DNA of 64,000 nucleotides from Chitinophagaceae bacterium (lineage in GTDB: Bacteria > Bacteroidota > Bacteroidia > Chitinophagales > Chitinophagaceae), in assembly GCA_004173355.1 (NCBI GenBank), contig SEAD01000006.1:1-64000 (forward strand), written 5' to 3'. The position numbers and the translations under genes are program-made. The first letter of the stretch is position 1. Every line of letters begins with the position of its first letter. The notes below the pieces were generated by a model, which did not search any database, was not told the DNA's origin, and worked only from the letters and a program-made list of their open reading frames with translations. Shown piece by piece: positions 9,223 to 18,218 of this stretch.

Positions 9223-9633
9223 TCAAACAGGATAACCATGGGATAATTGCAGGATTTCTTCATGGACGAGATCCACACCGCCCGGCGTATTGAGCCAGTC
9301 AATTGGTTTTTCCTTTTTCTTCCAGGAAGGCATTTCGAGCCATTGGCTGAATTGACCGATACTTCCAAAGACTTCTTCGCCCGTTGAATAAAGATGGATC
9401 AGTTTCAGCAAATGCTCTCCTTCGATTGGATTCAGGTTCTTCTTGCTGTCGCGGTAATTGCTGATGGTTCTGGGATGCAGGTGCAGCATGGCTGCGAGTT
9501 TTTTTTCCGGCATTTCTACGGAGTCTGAAAACAGGTAAAATACGGAGGGCCGCACTCCCTTGCGGGCACTGTAGACGATTGAAAGATCATCTTTCAATTG
9601 TAAATCCCTGAATTTATGAGTGAGCTGTGGCAT
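9223..9633 (-). CDS. Xre/MbcA/ParS-like antitoxin (DUF2384)
   Basis: MLHLHPRTISNYR HTH; C-terminal VFGSIGQFSQWLEMPSW...PIDWLNTPGGVDLVHEEILQLSHG. Confidence 0.9.
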   Translation of the reverse strand: MPQLTHKFRDLQLKDDLSIVYSARKGVRPSVFYLFSDSVEMPEKKLAAMLHLHPRTISNYRDSKKNLNPIEGEHLLKLIHLYSTGEEVFGSIGQFSQWLEMPSWKKKEKPIDWLNTPGGVDLVHEEILQLSHGYPV

Positions 9634-9750
9634 AGGCCGTTTTTTTAAAGATAGTGAAAATATTCAAGCGAATAAGTGAAAAATTTCATTACTCCTTCCG
9701 CAGATAGGTATGTTCCCGGGTAGGCATTAGTCGGCTAAAACCCCGGACTA

Positions 9751-10566
9751 CTACCCTCTGCCTGTTCGAACTGAAATTAAATCCAGCCCAAGCAGGTAGG
9801 GTCCGATAAAACTGATAGCGGGTATGGTAACAAAATACCCGGCGCCTGCCAGGGCTGCAGGCCAATCGGCCGGAATAAATGCGGAAGCGGCGGCTAGCAG
9901 ATTAACTAAAACATAAGCGGTAGCCGTATTCTTTTTCAATAACCCCCGGTTTTTCATGGCCATCGCAGCACAGGCAGTGGCAATAAAAATGAGTGCTACA
10001 GATAAAACACCAACTGCGGAAAATATGGCGCGGATTGCCAGGTACCAATCGGGGCGCGGCAAAGCTGATGTGTTGGCAAAATCCGTAAAAGCGACCGGCA
10101 GGTAGAATCCCCAGTACAGCATGTTTAAGATATTGAGGGGAGCGGCAATACCTATCAATACAGAAGCCGTTTTTTCCCAGCTGGATTTATCAGAGGTCTC
10201 AAGCCGACCGGCGAATACCGAAAAACCGATACTCAACAAAATGGTGCCTGCGGTCAGCAAAGCGTATCGCCATTGCTGCTGCGTTTTTGCGGCCAGCCAC
10301 AATTCCGGACTGGATGGAGGCGGGCCGAATCCGGCAAACAATGTGAACAGCACCCAGGGAACAAAAAACAGGAATGCCGGTAATGTCCAGGAAGCGTTGT
10401 CCGCGCCACCTGCTTTTGACTGACGGTCAAATAACCATACCATCAGCAGGGAATGGACAATCCATACAGGGACAGATACAAAATCGGGAACCCCGCCGAG
10501 TCCAAAACCAATAGCGGCGGCGAGAAACGGAACAAGGGCCAGGTAAATAGCGGCAATTCGTTGCAT
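9751..10566 (-). CDS. Hypothetical polytopic membrane protein
   Basis: 271 aa, multiple hydrophobic segments. Confidence 0.7.
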   Translation of the reverse strand: MQRIAAIYLALVPFLAAAIGFGLGGVPDFVSVPVWIVHSLLMVWLFDRQSKAGGADNASWTLPAFLFFVPWVLFTLFAGFGPPPSSPELWLAAKTQQQWRYALLTAGTILLSIGFSVFAGRLETSDKSSWEKTASVLIGIAAPLNILNMLYWGFYLPVAFTDFANTSALPRPDWYLAIRAIFSAVGVLSVALIFIATACAAMAMKNRGLLKKNTATAYVLVNLLAAASAFIPADWPAALAGAGYFVTIPAISFIGPYLLGLDLISVRTGRG

Positions 10567-10626
10567 TGGAATCTTTCTGCAATACTAGACTGTCGCCCTA
10601 AAGAACCCATTCGAGATTGTTGCAAA

Positions 10627-10983
10627 ATGATTATCATTCCGTGCGCCAGGATGATCCTTAACCGTCGAGGGGCGCAACTGTTTGAAGCCGGCGATTCACT
10701 GGGCATGTACAACATGTATGCAAGTGATGCCGATCTCGGGGGTATCAGGGGGAAACAGCTTTTGTCCTACTGGGGCGGACAAATCCGTGAAGCGAGCAAG
10801 GCAGACATGCGGCATATGACTTTCAGTACCCGGTCACTTTCTACCGACGGTGAATTTCTGATCGAGGCAGGTGTCTACACCATACGGGGTAAGGCCGGGG
10901 ATAAGAAAGGGGAAGCCATGTATTTAATTGTATGGAAACAGGAGGATAGGGTATGGAAATTGTACCGTGATATTCCATTATAA
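10627..10983 (+). CDS. DUF4440/NTF2-like protein
   Basis: Start ATG 10627 avoids overlap with the divergent gene; GKQLLSYWGGQIREA ... GEAMYLIVWKQEDRVWKLYRDI. Confidence 0.75.
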   Translation: MIIIPCARMILNRRGAQLFEAGDSLGMYNMYASDADLGGIRGKQLLSYWGGQIREASKADMRHMTFSTRSLSTDGEFLIEAGVYTIRGKAGDKKGEAMYLIVWKQEDRVWKLYRDIPL

Positions 10984-11006
10984 CAACCCCTTACATTTCA
11001 AAAATC

Positions 11007-11744
11007 ATGGCCAGGATATTTATTACCGGCTCCGCCGACGGACTGGGTGCATTCGCCGCCCGTCAATTGATTGCGGCCGGTCACAGCGTAATGCTGCACG
11101 CACGGAATGAGGTACGCGCAGAACAGGCGACCAAAAACACACCCGGTGCCGAAGGGGTGCTGGTTGCAGACCTTTCCAGTATCACCGAAACAAAGGAACT
11201 GGCCGTCAAAGCCAATGCCTCCGGACCATTCGATGCAGTGATCCACAATGCCGGTATTTATACCAATACCGGTACCAGCGACGGATTAACGGATATGCTG
11301 ACAGTAAATACACTGGCGCCATATATCCTCACCTGCCTGCTCAACCGGCCTGGCCGGTTGGTATACCTCAGTTCAGGGATGCACCTGCAGGGGGATCCCG
11401 ATATGAATCGGATAAAACATGCCAGTTACTCCACTACCAAACTCCATGACCTGTTACTGGCAAAAATTGTCGCGAGGAAATGGTCATCGGTGTTTGCCAA
11501 TGCGGTAGATCCCGGCTGGGTACCTACAAAAATGGGTGGATCCGGCGCACCGGATAACCTGGAGAAAGGATATGAAACACAGGTCTGGCTTGCCAGCAGT
11601 AATGACGCGGAAGCACTGGTGAGCGGAAAATACTTCCATCATAAACGACAGGCCGCATTTCATAATGCGGCTGATGACGAAAAGGTGCAGGCCGGATTCA
11701 TTGCCCGATGCGAAGAGCTGACGGGAGTGAAGCTGGAAAGCTGA
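11007..11744 (+). CDS. SDR family oxidoreductase
   Basis: MARIFITGSADGLGAFAARQL; YSTTK catalytic motif. Confidence 0.93.
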   Translation: MARIFITGSADGLGAFAARQLIAAGHSVMLHARNEVRAEQATKNTPGAEGVLVADLSSITETKELAVKANASGPFDAVIHNAGIYTNTGTSDGLTDMLTVNTLAPYILTCLLNRPGRLVYLSSGMHLQGDPDMNRIKHASYSTTKLHDLLLAKIVARKWSSVFANAVDPGWVPTKMGGSGAPDNLEKGYETQVWLASSNDAEALVSGKYFHHKRQAAFHNAADDEKVQAGFIARCEELTGVKLES

Positions 11745-11748
11745 ACCG

Positions 11749-12033
11749 TCAGTCCCTCAGCACATCTTTGATTTCATCAATCTTTTTAAACATAGCGGCA
11801 GCATATGGGCATAATGGAAGGATCTTGGTTTTTTTCTCCCGCGCCATATCTACAATTTTATAAAGCAGGAGTTTGCCTACATCCCTTCCTTTGAATGCAG
11901 GTTCCACTTCCGTATGATCGATGATGATGAGTTCGGGTGAAGCAATGGAAAAGGTCATCACGCCGGCGCGTTTTGCATTTTCCCGTACCATCGCATATCC
12001 TTTTGTGTCCTCCTGGTGTATTGAAACTTCCAT
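11749..12033 (-). CDS. GNAT-family N-acetyltransferase (short, YidJ-type)
   Basis: IIDHTEVEPAFKGRDVGKLLLYKIVDMAREKKTKILPLCPYAAAMF. Confidence 0.88.
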   Translation of the reverse strand: MEVSIHQEDTKGYAMVRENAKRAGVMTFSIASPELIIIDHTEVEPAFKGRDVGKLLLYKIVDMAREKKTKILPLCPYAAAMFKKIDEIKDVLRD

Positions 12034-12113
12034 ATATCTGTTTTAAAAATTGGGGCCGCAACGGGCGTACTGGTTAATGGTAGTCGCCCTGTTACGACCC
12101 GCTAATTAACGAA

Positions 12114-13130
12114 TCATTTATTTACCAGCGGTATCATTTTTTCACCAATGAGACTGATTGATTCCATCAGTTGTTCATGCGTTAAACCGGCATTGTCCAT
12201 CTGGAATGCAAAGCGGTCAACCCCGCCCAGCGCTTTGCTGTGCCGGAGTAATTTCTCTGCCACTTCTTCCGGATCACCCACCATCAAAGCGCCTTCCGGC
12301 CCAATCAGGGCATCAAAATTTGCGCGGGTGACCGGTGGCCATCCGCGTTCCTTCCCGAGTTTTGTCCAGAGCCGGGCATAACCCGGGTAGTAAGTATCAA
12401 CTGCCTTCTTTGTGGTTGCTGCTACAAACCCAGGTGAATGCAGGCCGACCTTCAGCTGGCCGGGCTTGAAACCCGCGCTGCGTCCCGCTTCACGATATAA
12501 ATCAATCAACGGTCGGAAGCGTTCGGTCTGCCCGCCGATGATCGCAACCATCAACGGCAGGCCCAGGGTACCTGCCCGCACAAACGACTCGGGGGTGCCA
12601 CCGACTCCAAGCCATATAGGTAATCGTTCCTGCAATGGTCTTGGGTAAACGGGCTGGTTATGCATTGCTGCGCGGAACTTCCCCGACCAGGTAATAAATT
12701 CCTGCTCACGCAACTTCAGCAGGAGGTCCAGTTTTTCCTTAAAAAGTGCATCGTAATCTGCCAGCCGGTATCCGAACAGCGGATAGGCTTCTACCGCCGA
12801 TCCACGCCCGACTGTGATCTCCGCGCGGCCTTTTGAAATAATATCGAGCGTGGCAAATTGCTGGAATACCCGCACCGGATCATCCGTACTCAATACTGTC
12901 ACGGCGCTGGTGAGCTGGATCCGTTTGGTCCGCGCAGCTGCAGCAGCAAGGATCACTGCAGGGGCGGCGTCAAGGAATTCTTTTTTATGGTGCTCACCAA
13001 TCCCGAATAAATCAAGACCCGCCTGGTCGGCCATCACGATCCGGTCGAGCAATTGCTCCATCGCATCCGCGCTGCTGATTTCCGCACCGCCATACATCGC
13101 GGATGCAAAACTATCTATACCTATTTCCAT
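12114..13130 (-). CDS. LLM class flavin-dependent oxidoreductase (copy 1)
   Basis: FGIGEHHKKEFLDAAPAVILAAAAART; likely start MEIGIDSF at 13130. Confidence 0.94.
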   Translation of the reverse strand: MEIGIDSFASAMYGGAEISSADAMEQLLDRIVMADQAGLDLFGIGEHHKKEFLDAAPAVILAAAAARTKRIQLTSAVTVLSTDDPVRVFQQFATLDIISKGRAEITVGRGSAVEAYPLFGYRLADYDALFKEKLDLLLKLREQEFITWSGKFRAAMHNQPVYPRPLQERLPIWLGVGGTPESFVRAGTLGLPLMVAIIGGQTERFRPLIDLYREAGRSAGFKPGQLKVGLHSPGFVAATTKKAVDTYYPGYARLWTKLGKERGWPPVTRANFDALIGPEGALMVGDPEEVAEKLLRHSKALGGVDRFAFQMDNAGLTHEQLMESISLIGEKMIPLVNK

Positions 13131-13223
13131 TTTGCAAAACTCATTCATCCATCAAAGAAAAAAGAATACATATGTCGTAAGAAAGCATCGACAAATGTCT
13201 ACGAGATGGCCGGCCGAACCCTT

Positions 13224-13799
13224 TTACAACCGATGCCGCTTCACCCGGCTTAAGGTGTCCTTGCTGATGCCAAGGTAGGAAGCGATTACATGCTGCGGGA
13301 AACGTTCCACGAGGTTGGGATAACATTCAAGGAAATCGGTATACCGTTTTTCAGCAGGAGCGCTGATCGAGGATGTGATCCTTCGCTGGTTGGCGATATT
13401 GTTCCGCTCATCCATCAGCCGCGTGGTTTCAATAAACGCAGGACAGCGTTCGGCGAGTTCGATTACATCCTTACGGGTGATTATTAACAATTCGGTATCC
13501 TCCCATGCATCGATGTTGTACGCAGAAGGGGTAGCGAATACATAACTCTCCCGGTCGCCGACCCACCAGTTTTCCACCGCCAGTTGTACAATATGCTCCG
13601 CTCCTTTATCGTCGACTGTATACTGGCGCATCGCGCCTTTTAGGATAAAACCATAGTATTTGCATACATCCCCTTCCTGCAGGAAATATTGTTTTTTCCG
13701 TAATTGTTTCCGGGTAAAATAACCTTTCACCATTTCAAAATCGCCGGCGGAGATGCCGGATTTTGAGCGGGCGTTGATGTAATCGAAAAGGGGATGCAT
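13224..13799 (-). CDS. Crp/Fnr family transcriptional regulator
   Basis: cNMP-binding-like QYFLQEGDVCKYYGFILKGAMR; HTH YLGISKDTLSRVKRHR. Confidence 0.92.
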   Translation of the reverse strand: MHPLFDYINARSKSGISAGDFEMVKGYFTRKQLRKKQYFLQEGDVCKYYGFILKGAMRQYTVDDKGAEHIVQLAVENWWVGDRESYVFATPSAYNIDAWEDTELLIITRKDVIELAERCPAFIETTRLMDERNNIANQRRITSSISAPAEKRYTDFLECYPNLVERFPQHVIASYLGISKDTLSRVKRHRL

Positions 13800-13971
13800 T
13801 CAGGTTTGTTCTTCGGACAAATTTAAGGCTTTACAGCCTCATTGCCGATGCGACGATCCTTCCCGCCAACCTGAGAACCGGATTGCTCAACCACCCTGAT
13901 AAAAGAAAAAGTTAGTTTACACCAGATCCCTGGTGCAAACTAACCTTAATATCCTTGCGTTCGCCACTGGT

Positions 13972-14715
13972 TTACTTCCTGCTATATGTCAGGTATCCAC
14001 CATCCACTACGAACTCGGCACCGGTTACAAAACTGGCATCGTCCGAAGCGAGGAACAATACCGCTTTCGCAATTTCGTCCGGCTGGCCAAGGCGTTGCAA
14101 CGCAGTTGCCGCAGCAAGGCTGGGGACAAATTCAGCAGGCACAACTGACTCAAGACCCGGGGTCTGGATTGGTCCGGGGCTTACAAGGTTCACTCGGATT
14201 TTCCTTGGCGCCAGCTCATTGGCAGCTACCTGTGCAATTCTATTGAGGGCACCTTTGGTAGCAGAATAAATGCTGGAATTAAGACCTGCTGCAGAGGCCA
14301 CCACGGAAGAGGTAAATACGACCGATGCGCCATCTGCGAGATGGGGGATCAGCTTCTGCAACGTAAAGAAATGACCCTTTACATTGATATTGAATTGTGC
14401 GTCAAAATCCGCTTCAGTTGCCTGTTCAATAGGGGCATATGTCCCGATGGCCGCATTCAGGAACAGCACATCCAGTTTTTTACCGCCGGCGGCTATTTGC
14501 TTCGCCAGGGAATCGATTCCTTTCAGGTCACCGGTGTCAGACACCAGCGTTTTCAGGTTGGGGTTGTTGATTTCTTTTGCAGCCTGGTCCAGCTTGCCGG
14601 CATTCCGTCCCGTAACCAGTACCTGCGCGCCGGCATTAATAAACGCCTTTGCGGTTGCCAGACCAATACCCGCACTACCGCCGGTTATCAGTACATTTTT
14701 GTCTTTTAAGTTCAT
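13972..14715 (-). CDS. SDR family oxidoreductase
   Basis: MNLKDKNVLITGGSAGIGLATAKAFINAGAQVLVTGR; YSATK; FVTGAEFVVDGG. Confidence 0.95.
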   Translation of the reverse strand: MNLKDKNVLITGGSAGIGLATAKAFINAGAQVLVTGRNAGKLDQAAKEINNPNLKTLVSDTGDLKGIDSLAKQIAAGGKKLDVLFLNAAIGTYAPIEQATEADFDAQFNINVKGHFFTLQKLIPHLADGASVVFTSSVVASAAGLNSSIYSATKGALNRIAQVAANELAPRKIRVNLVSPGPIQTPGLESVVPAEFVPSLAAATALQRLGQPDEIAKAVLFLASDDASFVTGAEFVVDGGYLTYSRK

Positions 14716-14760
14716 TCTTTTTAATTTTTGATTGTCCTGAGAGTAATAACACATGATGGT

Positions 14761-14818
14761 TTACTTTTGTTACCTTGTTTCGAAAAGTAACAGTAACTTT
14801 CAGGTAACCTGGTAACTT
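14761..14818. promoter_or_regulatory. Divergent SDR/HxlR intergenic operator region
   Basis: Five GTTAC/GTAAC half-sites in 48 bp; TTACTTTT-N14-AAAAGTAA dyad; TACTTTTG matches the Bacteroidota -7 consensus TAnnTTTG. Confidence 0.5.
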
Positions 14819-15169
14819 ATGACAGAAGTAAAATGCCACAAGACAGACATCATGGCCATCAATGACGCCATGGATCTACTGAGCGGTAAGTGGAAGATCT
14901 CCATCCTTTCCACCATGTGTTATTATAACGAACGGCGGTTTTCCGATATGCTCTCCAATCTGGAGGGGATCTCGAACAAGCAGCTGAGCAAGGAATTAAA
15001 GGAGCTCGAAATCAACAAGCTGATCAAACGTACGGTGGTGGACAGCCAGCCGGTGGCGGTTCATTACACTCTTACCGACTATGGATGGTCCCTGAAGGAC
15101 ATCATCAACGACCTGGCTGCCTGGGGTACCAAACACCGCCGGGTAATTATGGGTGGCGAAAAAGTGTAA
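14819..15169 (+). CDS. HxlR family winged-helix transcriptional regulator
   Basis: MDLLSGKWKISILSTMCYYNERRFSDMLSNLEGISNKQLSKELKELE. Confidence 0.95.
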   Translation: MTEVKCHKTDIMAINDAMDLLSGKWKISILSTMCYYNERRFSDMLSNLEGISNKQLSKELKELEINKLIKRTVVDSQPVAVHYTLTDYGWSLKDIINDLAAWGTKHRRVIMGGEKV

Positions 15170-15189
15170 GACACCGCAGCTGGCTGTAC

Positions 15190-15223
15190 CGGGCCTGGTC
15201 AGGACAGGCAGCCCTGTTTTTTT
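15190..15223 (+). terminator. Possible rho-independent terminator after the HxlR gene
   Basis: GGGCCTG ... CAGGCAGCCC imperfect stem followed by TTTTTTT. Confidence 0.45.
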
Positions 15224-15238
15224 GCATACATTGTTTGT

Positions 15239-17602
15239 ATGAAACAATTGCTGCCAATCCTGTTGCTGCTCTGCTGCATGTTAAACACGCGCGCCCAGGA
15301 CATCCCCGTCAATCCTGCCCTGCTCAATGGTCAATGGAATTCATCGTGGATTACCTGCCCGGGTGTATCACAAAAAAGTTATGGCATTTATCATTTCCGC
15401 AAGGGATTTAACCTGGCAGCAAAGCCATCCCGTTTTATCATCCATTTATCCGCAGATAACCGGTACCGGTTTTTTGTAAATGGTGTACCGGTTTGCAGTG
15501 GTCCTGCAAGGGGTGACCTGTACAACTGGTATTTTGAGACCATCGATATTTCATCCTACCTGAAAGCCGGCAACAATACCCTCGCCGCCATGGTCTGGAA
15601 TATGGGCGAATATGCCCCGGTAGCGCAAGTCAGCAACCAGACTGCCTTTGTAGTGCAGGGTGACAGCGAAACGGAAAGCATTGTCAACAGCAACAACAGC
15701 TGGAAAGTAATGCAGAACCGATCCTATAAACCCTGTTCGACAGATAATGGTCCGCGGCTTGGTACTTATATGGTGATCGGACCCGGTGATGAGGTAGATG
15801 CCTCCCTATTCCCCTGGGGATGGGAAACAGGAAATTATAATGATGCAACATGGCTGCCCGCCCAGGGAATCAGCAACCCTGTGCCCTCTGGTCATGGCAC
15901 CGACAATCTCTGGACACTGCAACCGCGCAACATTCCATTGGCAGAGGAAAAACTCCAGCGTGTGCCGCTGGTCCGTCGAGCAGAAAATACGTCCATAAAC
16001 GGCAGCTTCCTGAACAAACAAAGCGAGGTAATACCGGCAAATAAAAAAGTCAGCATTTTACTTGACCAGTCGCAGAACACGATTGCCTATCCGGAGCTCA
16101 GGGTCAGTGGCGGCAAGGGTTCCAGCATTACAATAACCTATGCTGAATCGTTGTATAAAGACGGAACCAAGGGGAACCGCGACAGTATCACGGGTAAAAC
16201 CATCAAGGGTAACTATGATATTTTTAAACCTGATGGAGGTGCCAACCGTTTGTTCCGCCCACTCTGGTTACGTACTTACCGGTACATCCAGCTCGACATT
16301 AGCACCGGTGATGAAGCACTCCAGCTGGATGACTTTTATGGCGTCTTCACTGCTTATCCATTTAAGGAACGTGCATCTTTTACAAGCAATGATCCATCAC
16401 TGGAAAAAATCTGGGATGTTGGATTCCATACTGCGCGGCTTTGTGCGGGGGAAACCTATTTCGATTGTCCCTACTACGAGCAACTGCAGTATGAAGGCGA
16501 TACCCGCATCCAGGCGTTGATTTCATTGTATGTCACCGGTGATGACCGACTCATGCGCAAGGCGCTGCTTGACTTTTACCATTCGCGTGTACCCGAAGGA
16601 CTGCCACAGGGCCGGTACCCAAGCAATCGGCTGCAGGTGATCCCGCCATTTGCGCTTTATTGGGTAAGTATGATCCATGACTACTGGATGCACCGTCGCG
16701 ATGATGCATTTGTAAAAAATTTCCTGCTGCCGGTGGAGGAAGTCATGGAATGGTTTGAAAAAAATATCGACCAGCAGGCATCGATGCTTGGACCCATGAA
16801 GTGGTGGAATTTCACAGACTGGAACCATGCGTTCCCCAATGGTGTTCCCGATGGGGCTACCGACGGCAACTCTTCCGTGATCAGCCTTCAGTATGCCTAT
16901 ACATTAAAACAAGCCGCGGGTCTTTTTGCCTATTATGGGAAAAAAGAACAGGCAACCCGGTATGCAGCCCTTGCTGATAAGCTGACAAAAGGAACTTACC
17001 AGTCCTGCTTTGACCGGACAAAAATGGAAATGGCGAATACCCCGCTCAAAAACACTTTCAGCCAGCATGCCGGGATCATGGCAATACTCGCAGGCGCCAT
17101 TCCGGCCGCGGAACAAAAAGCGGTGATGGGAAAAATCCTCCAGGATACCTCGCTCAGCCAGGCTACTTTTTTTTACCGGTTTTACCTGACACTTGCACTG
17201 AAGGAAACCGGGATGGGTAACCTGTATTATGAAAACCTGCAGCCCTGGCGGAAAATGCTGGAGACAGGTCTCACCACATTTGCTGAAAACCCGGACCCAA
17301 CGCGATCCGATTGCCATGCATGGAGTTCCAGTCCCAACTATGATTTTCTCTGCACGATCGCAGGCATCATGCCGGACGCGCCGGGTTTTAAAAAGGTGCT
17401 GGTCAAACCCACGCCCGGTGCCCTGACAGATGTAAAAGCCAGTATGCCCCATCCTGACGGCACAGTCGATGTTGAGTTTAAAGTAGCGGATGGGAAAAAA
17501 ATCACCGCAGTCGTTGTATTACCTGCAGGTGTTACCGGAAGATTTGTCTGGAATGATAAAGAAGTATTGCTGAAAAGCGGCAGGCAGGAAGTCCGGTTGT
17601 GA
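15239..17602 (+). CDS. Secreted alpha-L-rhamnosidase (GH78-like)
   Basis: Signal peptide MKQLLPILLLLCCMLNTRAQ; CPYYEQLQYEGDTRIQALISLYVTGD and DWNHAFPNGVPDGATDGNSSVISLQYAYTL GH78-type motifs; HAWSSSPNYDFLCTIAGI. Confidence 0.92.
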   Translation: MKQLLPILLLLCCMLNTRAQDIPVNPALLNGQWNSSWITCPGVSQKSYGIYHFRKGFNLAAKPSRFIIHLSADNRYRFFVNGVPVCSGPARGDLYNWYFETIDISSYLKAGNNTLAAMVWNMGEYAPVAQVSNQTAFVVQGDSETESIVNSNNSWKVMQNRSYKPCSTDNGPRLGTYMVIGPGDEVDASLFPWGWETGNYNDATWLPAQGISNPVPSGHGTDNLWTLQPRNIPLAEEKLQRVPLVRRAENTSINGSFLNKQSEVIPANKKVSILLDQSQNTIAYPELRVSGGKGSSITITYAESLYKDGTKGNRDSITGKTIKGNYDIFKPDGGANRLFRPLWLRTYRYIQLDISTGDEALQLDDFYGVFTAYPFKERASFTSNDPSLEKIWDVGFHTARLCAGETYFDCPYYEQLQYEGDTRIQALISLYVTGDDRLMRKALLDFYHSRVPEGLPQGRYPSNRLQVIPPFALYWVSMIHDYWMHRRDDAFVKNFLLPVEEVMEWFEKNIDQQASMLGPMKWWNFTDWNHAFPNGVPDGATDGNSSVISLQYAYTLKQAAGLFAYYGKKEQATRYAALADKLTKGTYQSCFDRTKMEMANTPLKNTFSQHAGIMAILAGAIPAAEQKAVMGKILQDTSLSQATFFYRFYLTLALKETGMGNLYYENLQPWRKMLETGLTTFAENPDPTRSDCHAWSSSPNYDFLCTIAGIMPDAPGFKKVLVKPTPGALTDVKASMPHPDGTVDVEFKVADGKKITAVVVLPAGVTGRFVWNDKEVLLKSGRQEVRL

Positions 17603-17649
17603 AACGGGGTAGTTCCATACAGCCAGGTACAGTCCAGGATGCATGCTGG

Positions 17650-18153
17650 TTAAGGCTTTGGTGCAGGAGGTGGCGGTCCCATCGGCACGATCAATGTAAC
17701 CTGCATCGAGCGGATCTTCCAGCTGTTGCCTGACCTGATCCAGACTGCGGAAACCCATTTGTGGTCCACCTCGCCTTTTTTTACCAGTTTTCCCGGCACC
17801 GGGTAATCCTGTTTCGCGGTGAGTGTTTCCCTGATCCAGGTAATGATGGTTTCCGGGTTGATGATGGCAGAGGATTCCACTTCAAATTTTACAGAGGTCG
17901 GTTTGATACAGCATTCATTGATCGCGGCGAACTGTTTGATGATCTCCTGTTTGCCAGTCCAGCGCAGGCCAAGGAAGTTTATTAGCGTGGCATCTTCGGT
18001 GAAATGGCGTGCGAATGCCGGCATGTTGTTACTGTTCCAGTCAGCCTCCTGCGCAGCCACTGCGGCTTTGATCGAGTCCAATCCTGCACCCTGTTGTGCT
18101 GTAAGCGATATTTGGGCACTAACGAGTAACAATAAAATCCAGGCTTTTTTCAT
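17650..18153 (-). CDS. Secreted SgcJ/EcaC-like DUF4440 (NTF2-like) protein
   Basis: Signal peptide; AVAAQEADWNSNNMPAFARHFTEDATLINFLGLRWTGKQEIIKQFA. Confidence 0.85.
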   Translation of the reverse strand: MKKAWILLLLVSAQISLTAQQGAGLDSIKAAVAAQEADWNSNNMPAFARHFTEDATLINFLGLRWTGKQEIIKQFAAINECCIKPTSVKFEVESSAIINPETIITWIRETLTAKQDYPVPGKLVKKGEVDHKWVSAVWIRSGNSWKIRSMQVTLIVPMGPPPPAPKP

Positions 18154-18218
18154 TTGGTCATTTTTTTAAAGCTACGGATTTCCCTGCCCTGCCAGCTAAC
18201 GCGAATAAGGTATTACGG

